Source: Pirellulales bacterium
GTDB lineage: Bacteria; Planctomycetota; Planctomycetia; Pirellulales; Thermoguttaceae
Direction: 5' to 3'
NCBI GenBank assembly: GCA_030607895.1
Contig: JAUWJC010000256.1
Coordinates: forward strand, 1 to 6,343
Length of the DNA stretch: 6,343 nucleotides
In this document: positions 1 through 4,855 of the stretch, in pieces
Position numbering within the stretch: the first letter of the stretch is position 1
Layout: each line of letters begins with the position of its first letter
The notes under the pieces: model-generated
Seen by the model: only the letters and a program-made list of their open reading frames with translations
The model's database searches: none
What the model was told of the DNA's origin: nothing
Program-made: the position numbers and the translations under genes

Positions 1-108
1 ATCTCAACGCAAATCAGCTTCGCCTCTTTGCCCTGCGAAGACGCGAACCGACCGATCAACCACTCCTGAACGAAGTGGCATACACTCTTCCAAGAAACCG
101 ATTCAAAG

Positions 109-176
109 AGTGACCTTGATGTATTGACACTTGTCATTGTTACGACACAAAAGTGACCTTGATGTATTGACACTTG
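109..176. repeat. Pair of identical 25-bp direct repeats
   Basis: Two perfect 25-base copies lie at 109-133 and 152-176, 43 bases apart from start to start. Each begins AGTGACCTTGATG and ends TTGACACTTG. Each copy starts with AGTG and ends with CACTT, so the ends are weakly inverted. The first copy runs into a small palindrome (TGACA, two bases, TGTCA). The second copy abuts the heptad array that starts at 177. TTGACA occurs in both copies but no matching -10 box follows. The rest of 1-108 shows no gene and no clear structure. The function is unknown; it is probably a dispersed repeat. Confidence 0.85.
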
Positions 177-204
177 CCCACTACCCACTATCCACTGGCC
201 ACTT
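177..204. repeat. Heptanucleotide array (NCCACTN) next to a stop codon
   Basis: Four consecutive 7-base units read CCCACTA, CCCACTA, TCCACTG and GCCACTT, so the core CCACT recurs exactly every 7 bases. On the transcribed (minus) strand the array begins two bases after the stop codon of the 88-residue gene. It resembles the short tandemly repeated heptamers (STRR) known from cyanobacteria, although the unit here differs. It is too short and degenerate to act as a terminator. Confidence 0.7.
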
Positions 205-206
205 CT

Positions 207-473
207 TCAGCGCCTTTCCGGCTCGCCCACGGCTACTTTCGGGTTGGCGGAGCGCAGCAGCGTCAGTTCCTCTCTAATCAACGCGTTTTGCTCCCTTAAC
301 AGGGAACGGATCTCCTTCAACTGGCCGATCATCTCGAACCGCTGTTCCACAGCGTTGGCGAACGGCAGTTTCGTTTTCGACGGCGCGGCGTCGGAGGCCT
401 GATAAAAGCTTAGCATGCAATAGAACAGGACATTCGCAACAATCAGCATCGTCCAACCGGCTCGGCGAGACAT
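207..473 (-). CDS. Small membrane-anchored coiled-coil protein (unknown function)
   Basis: This 88-residue protein starts at an ATG with a strong ribosome binding site (GAGGAG, 8 bases upstream). Residues 1-6 are basic and about 7-24 form one hydrophobic segment, which could be a signal anchor or an uncleaved signal. A short polar linker follows. Residues about 38-75 are a charged amphipathic helix (core PFANAVEQRFEMIGQLKEI, then LLREQNALIREE) with heptad-like leucines, likely a coiled coil facing the periplasm. The tail is polar. From memory, planctomycetes carry small proteins with a similar PFANAVEQR...QLKEI core; this was not checked. The start lies two bases after the stop of the upstream PilX/GspK-like frame, so the two are probably translationally coupled. 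An accessory role in pilus or secretion assembly is inference from position only. Confidence 0.75.
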   Translation of the reverse strand: MSRRAGWTMLIVANVLFYCMLSFYQASDAAPSKTKLPFANAVEQRFEMIGQLKEIRSLLREQNALIREELTLLRSANPKVAVGEPERR

Positions 474-481
474 GGCTAGTT

Positions 482-487
482 CTCCTC
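482..487 (-). promoter_or_regulatory. Ribosome binding site of the 88-residue gene
   Basis: GAGGAG on the minus strand, 8 bases before the ATG, lies within the last codons of the upstream frame. It supports the chosen start and suggests coupled translation. It is one of the few strong Shine-Dalgarno sequences in this cluster. Confidence 0.7.
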
Positions 488-886
488 GTTTGAGTCACGC
501 GGGTTATCGGTCCATTTCAACAGCTTCCAACGGAGTCCCTCATCATCGGGATGAGGCACGAAAATCGGATTGTTATAGTTAGTCCAATGGTAGGTGGGGG
601 TCGTCTCGGACAACAGTTCCTCGGGCAGGAACATGATGCTGTCGTACTGGGCCGGCGTGGGGGAGCCCCAGGCAGGCGAGAACATGATACTCGTCGTGGG
701 ACCGGTTGCCGCCGGAGTTCGCCCCGTCACCCTATACACTGTATCGTTTCCAGCCGTACTGACCTTGAATCGGGCACCGATCGTCACGAGTTCGGGATCG
801 GGGCCGCTGATGTTGCAGGTCGTATCACTGGAGTTTGGCGATGCCGTGGCGATTTTGGCGGTGCCGCTGGGGGTATCATCCAGGCG

Positions 887-889
887 CTA
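887..889 (-). other. In-frame TAG inside the PilX/GspK-like gene
   Basis: The frame ending ...PLVIRNTT meets TAG here and continues RLDDTPSGTAKIATASPN without any change of frame. The codon could come from CAG, GAG or similar by one substitution. Elsewhere in the window TAG closes normal frames (476-478 and 3710-3712), so reassignment of TAG is not supported. Confidence 0.7.
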
Positions 890-1230
890 CGTCGTATTGC
901 GTATCACCAGCGGCGGGTTGGGGTCCAGGCCGTGGACACTGTGAAGCCAGGCGGGGAAATACTTTTGGCCGTCGTCATCATCTGCCTGGGCAATAAAGGC
1001 GGCGTATTGCTTGTTCCACCAGTCGGTCCATTTGAACCAGTCGTAGCGGCCCCGAATCAGCATGTTCTTGGCTACTATGTGTCCCTGAACGACCACGGGA
1101 AGGTACGTAACGGTCTGGCCGGCGGTTAGTTGGCAATCGGGGCCCTCCACATCGCCGTCCACTTTTGCGGCACCGGCGGAGATCATCCGGCCGAGATGGT
1201 CCGGGTTTTCGTTGGGTAGACGGCTTGTAA

Positions 1231-1273
1231 GAAAAAGCGTCCAGCCGCCGGCCCGACTCGCCCGCCGAAACCG
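1231..1273 (-). other. Frameshift zone in the PilX/GspK-like gene
   Basis: Upstream of here the coding frame is that of the ATG at 2531, ending in VEMTVSAGESG. Downstream it is one base further on, beginning GGWTLFLTSRLPNENP or FLTSRLPNENP depending on where the shift falls. The downstream frame is closed by a TGA at 1274-1276, so the shift cannot lie further upstream. A run of five T on the coding strand (plus 1232-1236) is the simplest site: removing one T restores an open frame. The GC-rich stretch 1241-1265 is the alternative. No classic slippery heptamer is visible. Confidence 0.7.
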
Positions 1274-2537
1274 TCATCTCGACTGTTTTAAGCCACCAGG
1301 AGCTTCTCACTTCAAAGTCGTCCCACATCACGAAGAACCCCGTCAGGCTCCCCTTGGCGTCGTAGTGGATGCGGAGGTCGTCCCCAAGCACGGCGGTTGG
1401 GAGCCAGATCGGTGTATCGGTTCCGTCAAGCGGCGGAAGCTGGTGCGGTTCCACGTGGACGTTCTTCCCGTAGACGTGCAGGTCGCCGCCGGCGCCGGAC
1501 TTGGTCACAAGCGTTCCGCGGATCGTCACGTTGTCGTAGAGAATTGCCTGATAGGGGCAGTAGTAGATGCCCAGCGGGTTTGTCTCCGGCGCCGGTTCGA
1601 GAGTGACGTCGCGCAGGTACCATCCGAGAATTTTGGCCGAATAGCTTTTACCGCCGGGGTAAAGCCGATACGTCTCCACCAGACCGGGGTGCTGCCAGTC
1701 AGAGGCTACGTTGGCCGCGGCGTCGAACGTGGCAATGTCCATCGAATCGTTCAGCAAAGTGACCACTCCCCCCTCTTGCTTAGAGTAGGGCAAGTAGACC
1801 GTCTGGCTGGCACTCGTCGAGCCGCCGGGCGGTTCGCTAAACGGACGCCAGTCGGGCAAGTTGGCCAGTCGCATTAGGTTCAAATCGGCCAAGTAGCGAG
1901 TGCGAGGGCCGTCCGTCCAATACAATTCCTCGGCCAACTCCAGTTCCTTCTGAACCCGCACCGGGCCCTCGATGCGGTAGGGCACGTTCACCCGGAAATA
2001 CCCGTCGCAGTATTGATACAGCGTATACTTCCCCATCTCATCCCAGTCGGCCGGCTCGTCGGACAACTTCCGCGGAACAAGCTGAACGACCGCCTGGATT
2101 TGATGGGTCCACTCGTGGCTGGGATTCTCCGGATCGGCCGCGTAGCCTGTCGATAGCAGCGTGACGCGGTAGGGCCACTCTTCGTATTCCGGGTGTTCGT
2201 ATTCCGGATCGTCGGATTCCAGCGACGGGTCGCCGGTGGTATAGGTTACCTCGTATCGCTGGTAATCGTTGACCTGCGCGCTCAGCACCATGTTCACGCC
2301 GGCCGAGTCGTCCGCCCACTCCGAGGTGTACATCTTCTCCAGCGCCAACTTCATGCCCATATGGGCGACACCTCTGGCCGATTGGCGTGTTACGGTCAGA
2401 CGCTTGGCGTTCTGCTGGATTCGGGTATTCATGCTCTGCGATCGCATGATCGAATAAGACAGCGCCAGCGTAATGGAAATCAGCAATAACACCACGACGG
2501 TGGCTATTGCCTTGCGAGTTCTGTGTTTCATGGGATT

Positions 2538-2568
2538 GGTTGTCGGTTGTCAGTTGTCAGTTATCAGT
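2538..2568. repeat. Heptanucleotide array (RGTTRTC)
   Basis: 7-base units read GGTTGTC, GGTTGTC, AGTTGTC, AGTTATC, then a partial AGT. The array ends at the MITE-like insertion and resumes after it at 2731 as AGTTATC and AGTTGCG, so the insertion went into the array. The array begins seven bases upstream of the ATG of the PilX/GspK-like gene and may explain the lack of a Shine-Dalgarno sequence there. Confidence 0.72.
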
Positions 2569-2730
2569 GGACTTTTGCAAAATTCCGACACAAGGTCCCC
2601 TCTCCTTCTGGGAGAGGGTTAGGGTGAGGGCGATTGGCTGAGGAACGTCTTGCCGTGCCTGCGTGTCGTCTCTGTGCCCTCACCCCCGTCCCCTCTCCCA
2701 AAGGGAGAGGGGAGGAGTTTGCAAAAGTCC
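2569..2730. mobile_element. MITE-like element, 162 bp, with perfect terminal inverted repeats and target duplication
   Basis: The ends are perfect 13-base inverted repeats: GGACTTTTGCAAA at 2569-2581 and its complement at 2718-2730. They are directly flanked by perfect 10-base direct repeats, AGTTATCAGT, at 2559-2568 and 2731-2740. Inside are two hairpins: CCCTCTCC/GGGAGAGG around 2598-2618, and a perfect CCCCTCTCCC, AAA, GGGAGAGGGG at about 2690-2712. They are joined by complementary GGGTGAGGG and CCCTCACCC, so the whole element can fold into a cruciform. The inner sequence resembles a GGGAGAGGG...GGGTGAGGG repeat dispersed in many bacteria. It has no coding capacity and must have been moved by a transposase in trans. 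Since the flanking sequence is a 7-base array, part of the apparent duplication could be array sequence. Confidence 0.75.
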
Positions 2731-2746
2731 AGTTATCAGTTGCGAA

Positions 2747-2795
2747 GCCGCAAGCGGCACCCCTCGCCCCTCATCCCTCGCCCCTCGTCCCTCAC
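2747..2795. repeat. Small palindrome and heptanucleotide array (CCCTCNN) next to a stop codon
   Basis: A perfect palindrome, GCCGC AA GCGGC, occupies 2747-2758. It is followed by five exact 7-base units at 2761-2795: CCCTCGC, CCCTCAT, CCCTCGC, CCCTCGT, CCCTCAC. The first five bases are invariant and the last two vary. The array ends one base before the TAA of the GspJ/PilW-like gene, so on the mRNA it follows the stop at once. Together with the heptad array and MITE, the whole gap 2532-2796 is repeat sequence. Confidence 0.75.
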
Positions 2796-2796
2796 C

Positions 2797-3642
2797 TTAC
2801 TGTTGCAATTCGTAGTACAAACAGGCCGAACCGAAAAAAGGAATCGCCTGCTGGCCACCCGGGTCGTTTTCTGCCGCCCTTTCGCCGGGCATCAGTTGCA
2901 GTTCCATCCGTAACCACGCCTGCCGCAGGCCGGTTTCCATGCCGTGGATTCCTTGCGCCCAGGGGATATTTTCCCAGCCAAGATTCCCGCTTCTGTATTG
3001 ATTCCAATCGTCATCCGACGGCCGCAAGCGGGACTCGAAGCGGACCGCGGCCAGCCGCCGGGGGGCCGACGATTCGTCAACCAGGCAGGTGCGCAGCAGT
3101 TCCGTCAGCGTAACCCGCTTGGCCGTGCCGGATGTCTTGGCCGCGGCGATTTTCGTTACCCAAGCCGTTTCGTTGTCGATCGAAGGCGCGGTGGCCGTAT
3201 CACCAGGCAGCGTAATCTCCAAGAGCCCCTGTTGGTTCTCGGGGTTCCGCGAGTCCGTTGCGTGTGGAGTGTAGATAATGAGTTCCTCGTAGCGGGGTAA
3301 GCGGGACGCACCATCGGCGTCGACCGGTTCGTCGTCGGAATGCCAAATCACCAGCGTGTCGGGAAACCGCCGGATGCCCGACCTTTCCGACACCACGATG
3401 AAGCCCGGAAACAGATCGTTGGCGTTGGCTTCCCGGACCATTCGCGATATCCGCTCCAATATCACTCGGGCGTGCTGAGTCGCCTCGCCGTGGCCTTCGC
3501 CGTATTCGGCGCTAAGCTGGACCGCCTTGGCCAGGGCGCCCAAGGCACCGACGGTCATCACCATGATCGAGATGGCTATCAACAGTTCCAGCAGTGTCAG
3601 TCCGGCCCGCGCCTGGCCGCGGCGATGCCAAAGTACGGCCAA
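2797..3642 (-). CDS. GspJ/PilW-like minor pseudopilin
   Basis: The prepilin signature ARAG|LTLLELLIAISIMVM shows cleavage after Gly and Glu at mature position 5, followed by a ~20-residue hydrophobic helix. Next comes ATQHARVILERISRMVREA, the helix typical of GspJ/PilW proteins, and then a ~220-residue soluble domain ending at TAA. It would be matured by a prepilin peptidase and sit near the tip of a pseudopilus with its GspI- and GspK-like partners. The start is uncertain. I chose TTG at 3642, which gives a normal 14-residue basic leader (AVLWHRRGQARAG after the initiator) but has no Shine-Dalgarno. ATG at 3729, with AGGTGG 6 bases upstream, and GTG at 3762 are also in frame. Both overlap the previous gene and would read a REP hairpin as part of the leader (VGTAHRHTTSCGGHCPPY). 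The mature protein is the same in all cases. Confidence 0.82.
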   Translation of the reverse strand: MAVLWHRRGQARAGLTLLELLIAISIMVMTVGALGALAKAVQLSAEYGEGHGEATQHARVILERISRMVREANANDLFPGFIVVSERSGIRRFPDTLVIWHSDDEPVDADGASRLPRYEELIIYTPHATDSRNPENQQGLLEITLPGDTATAPSIDNETAWVTKIAAAKTSGTAKRVTLTELLRTCLVDESSAPRRLAAVRFESRLRPSDDDWNQYRSGNLGWENIPWAQGIHGMETGLRQAWLRMELQLMPGERAAENDPGGQQAIPFFGSACLYYELQQ

Positions 3643-3647
3643 GTTTG

Positions 3648-3708
3648 TGTAGGGTGGGCAGTGCCCACCACAAGATGTTGTATGTCGGTGGGCAGTGCCC
3701 ACCCTACA
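3648..3708. repeat. REP-type double hairpin between the two pseudopilin genes
   Basis: Two 22-base arms at 3648-3669 and 3687-3708 are inverted copies with one central mismatch. Each arm is itself almost palindromic (GGTGGGCA, G, TGCCCACC). The 17-base centre is unrelated. This GTAGGGTGGGCAGTGCCCACC family is, from general knowledge, widely dispersed in planctomycete genomes. The element starts one base after the TAG of the GspI/PilV-like gene on the transcribed strand. It is in frame with the next gene's upstream extension, so it extends that reading frame without breaking it. Confidence 0.85.
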
Positions 3709-3709
3709 T

Positions 3710-4342
3710 CTATTGAATGGGCGGAACATGGGCAACCACCTGTTGAAGCCTGGCCAATTCACGCCAGCCTCGTTCCGGATCCTCGTAGAGAATGCGAACC
3801 TCTACCGCGCGATAGTCGCTGGTTTGACCGCTTGGCAGCGGCGTGGTCAGATCGGTCTCGCTGACGTAGTAGCCCTGTATCTGCCGCCGCCAGCGAGAGA
3901 ATAACCCGGTCGGCGCCCAGAAGTTGGGATGACGCTGGTTTCCTTCCCCGTCATCGGTACCCAACTCAACTCCGTAGCGGTCCTGCGGCGGCTGGTTCGT
4001 GTACTTGTTGTAATCGTCTATGTCCTCGAATAACTCCCGCGTCTGCGTGCTCGGCGGTGTGGTCGCCGGGTCGTACGGATCGGGGTCGTATGCATCAAGC
4101 GGAGTGCCGACCATGTCTTCCGTGTAGCGGGCGCCGAGCACCTCGTTTATCAACTGCTGGGCCATGCCGATGGCGATGGTTTGCTCCAACGCCTCGTTGG
4201 TGGTTTGCAGGGAACTGTCGATACCCAACAGCAACGCCGATCCGGCCACGGTGGTAATCGTCAAGGCAACCAACGCCTCGACCAGCGAAAAGCCGGTCGA
4301 ACTCGCGAAACGTCGGCCTGGAGGAAATCGGCGTGTTATCAC
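3710..4342 (-). CDS. GspI/PilV-like minor pseudopilin
   Basis: This 210-residue protein starts at GTG, with AGGAG four bases upstream. The leader of 17 residues is basic (ITRRFPPGRRFASSTG). It ends in the prepilin cleavage site STG|FSLVEALVALTI, with Phe at mature +1 and Glu at +5. Residues about 18-41 form the hydrophobic helix. The following helix, ALEQTIAIGMAQQLINEVLG, matches the usual AxxxAxxL pattern of GspI and PilV proteins. The remainder is a small soluble domain rich in Asp, Pro and Thr (YDPDPYDPATTPPSTQ), ending in VEVRILYEDPERGWRELARL and VVAHVPPIQ. It is the first gene of the pseudopilin cluster and probably forms the tip complex with the next two products in the inner membrane and periplasm. 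GspH or another minor pilin class is less likely. Function in secretion versus surface pili cannot be decided here. Confidence 0.85.
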   Translation of the reverse strand: MITRRFPPGRRFASSTGFSLVEALVALTITTVAGSALLLGIDSSLQTTNEALEQTIAIGMAQQLINEVLGARYTEDMVGTPLDAYDPDPYDPATTPPSTQTRELFEDIDDYNKYTNQPPQDRYGVELGTDDGEGNQRHPNFWAPTGLFSRWRRQIQGYYVSETDLTTPLPSGQTSDYRAVEVRILYEDPERGWRELARLQQVVAHVPPIQ

Positions 4343-4358
4343 TGCACTCCTGCCTTGC

Positions 4359-4524
4359 AGAAAAAAGGGACCAGGTTTAATTTGTGGGGGAAAGGGAAAC
4401 CTGGGAAGGGGGGGCTGGTTTGATTTATGCGAAGCACCCTTCGGGCCGTCCCGGTAAATTAAACCAGGTCCCTTTTTCCTAAATTCCCCTTCTCCCCATA
4501 AATTAAACCCGGTCCCTTTTTCCT
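4359..4524. repeat. Cluster of GGGACC-type palindromic repeats
   Basis: Two direct 26-base copies (4455-4480 and 4499-4524; core AATTAAACCAGGTCCCTTTT, with one A/C difference) repeat with a period of 44. A third, inverted copy lies at 4359-4384 and can pair with the one at 4455-4480 (about 23 of 26 positions). A degraded fourth copy (GGCTGGTTTGATTTA) is at about 4411-4428. The inner spacer also holds a GAAGCACCCTTC half-hairpin. Together they form a large cruciform between the terminator at 4533 and the GTG at 4342, and so lie in the leader of the pseudopilin mRNA. Such palindromes are often moved by REP-associated (RAYT) transposases; none is present here. Confidence 0.8.
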
Positions 4525-4532
4525 TTTTTCCT

Positions 4533-4585
4533 AAAAAAGTGGCGCGGCGAGGTCCCCTCTAGCTCCCAGCTATCCCCGCCGCGCC
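4533..4585 (-). terminator. Rho-independent terminator (or attenuator terminator), minus strand
   Basis: On the minus strand the stem GGCGCGGCG (4585-4577) pairs perfectly with CGCCGCGCC (4549-4541). After two bases comes a run of six T (4538-4533). The loop carries a smaller hairpin, TAGCT GGG AGCTA (4572-4560). It could end the nadC transcript, about 270 bases after its stop, or the short RNA proposed at 4533-4618. Confidence 0.6.
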
Positions 4586-4618
4586 GTTGACCAACGCCCC
4601 TCCCCACGGCGCGGGTGC
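4533..4618 (-). ncRNA. Candidate attenuator leader or ~86-nt small RNA
   Basis: A transcript from the promoter at 4625-4652 would start near the G at 4618 and meet the terminator at 4585-4533. Right at its 5' end, CCGCGCCGT (4614-4606) can pair perfectly with ACGGCGCGG (4587-4579). This second arm overlaps the left arm of the terminator stem (4585-4577), so the two 9-bp stems exclude each other. That is the antiterminator/terminator layout. If terminated, the product is a compact two-hairpin RNA of about 86 nt. If read through, it becomes the leader of the pseudopilin operon starting at 4342. No known riboswitch class was recognised. The shared GCGCGG motifs may make the pairing partly fortuitous. 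Confidence 0.33.
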
Positions 4619-4624
4619 ATGGGA

Positions 4625-4652
4625 AATATAGTTCGATCCCGTCGGCAGTCAA
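4625..4652 (-). promoter_or_regulatory. Sigma70-like promoter ahead of the terminator and pseudopilin genes
   Basis: On the minus strand the -35 box TTGACT (4652-4647) and the -10 box TATATT (4630-4625) each match consensus at 5 of 6 positions, with a 16-base spacer. The predicted start is the G at 4618, with the usual spacing. The surroundings are GC-rich, which makes the match stand out. It lies about 280 bases upstream of the GspI/PilV-like start and could drive the pseudopilin operon or a short terminated RNA. Confidence 0.45.
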
Positions 4653-4801
4653 ATCGACAAGAGCATCTGGATCATCTGCGCGAAACCTGCCCAGCCAAGT
4701 GCGCCGGTTGCCCCGAAAATGCGCCTGCGTCGCCTCTTCCCATGTTGACAATAGGCCGCATCGATGCGCAGCGGCAACTACCACCAGTGGCGGGTGTAGG
4801 G
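4653..4801. other. Unassigned intergenic stretch
   Basis: This stretch is open in one frame on each strand but shows no recognisable domain, ribosome binding site or convincing start. One minus-strand reading (STWEEATQAHFRGNRRTW, then RFRADDPDALVDLTADGIEL) looks mildly protein-like and could be a relic. It runs straight through the terminator and repeats, which argues against a gene. I see nothing else in it. Confidence 0.4.
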
Positions 4802-4834
4802 GATTTTGGATTGCTGATTTTAGATTGCTGATTG
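4802..4834. repeat. Heptanucleotide array (GATTNNN) downstream of nadC
   Basis: GATT recurs exactly every 7 bases: GATTTTG, GATTGCT, GATTTTA, GATTGCT, then GATTG. It can also be read as a 14-base unit repeated twice with one change. It lies 21 bases past the nadC stop. Between them is a weak hairpin, GCCGC (4837-4841) with GCGGC (4850-4854), which lacks a T run and is not a clear terminator. Confidence 0.7.
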
Positions 4835-4855
4835 AGGCCGCTGGTGCTCGCGGCT

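Larger units (their letters stand above)
476..2531 (-). pseudogene. PilX/GspK-like protein gene, frameshifted and with an in-frame TAG
   Basis: The first ~420 codons read cleanly from the ATG at 2531. Residues 1-7 are basic, 8-28 are hydrophobic (IATVVVLLLISITLALSY), and a helical segment of pilin-like type follows (TRQSARGVAHMGMKLALEKM). The anchor lacks the Glu5 of ordinary prepilins, as is usual for PilX- and GspK-type proteins. The rest is a large beta-rich soluble part. Near 1231-1273 the frame shifts by one base. The expected sequence resumes as FLTSRLPNENPDHLGRM in the next frame and runs to a TAG at 887-889. Beyond the TAG the same frame stays open and protein-like (VTIGARFKVSTAGNDTVYRV, later FVPHPDDEGLRWKLLKW) to a TAG at 476. 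Repaired, the product would be about 684 residues. As it stands, ribosomes would make 517 residues ending at 978, the last ~90 out of frame. No Shine-Dalgarno is seen before the ATG. It lies third after GspI- and GspJ-like genes. Sequencing error remains possible. Confidence 0.72.

Noticed and set aside
109..176. CRISPR array
   Set aside because: Only two repeat copies with an 18-base spacer, and no cas genes. The other arrays have 7-base units without spacers.
887..889. Stop codon reassignment or selenocysteine/pyrrolysine-type readthrough at TAG
   Set aside because: TAG ends other genes in this window normally, and the same gene also has a frameshift. No recoding structure could be recognised by eye.
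551..1129. 192-codon plus-strand open frame, and 1212-1877 likewise
   Set aside because: They lie opposite the PilX/GspK-like gene, have shadow-type composition and no motif. The minus-strand reading is more protein-like even across its lesions.
2634..3113. Plus-strand frames with PSPKGRGEE- or PLPKGEG-like peptides
   Set aside because: These are translations of the GGGAGAGGG-type repeat inside the MITE-like element followed by antisense of the GspJ-like gene.
4744..4749. TTGACA on the plus strand as a promoter
   Set aside because: No -10-like hexamer lies at a suitable distance, and no plus-strand gene follows.
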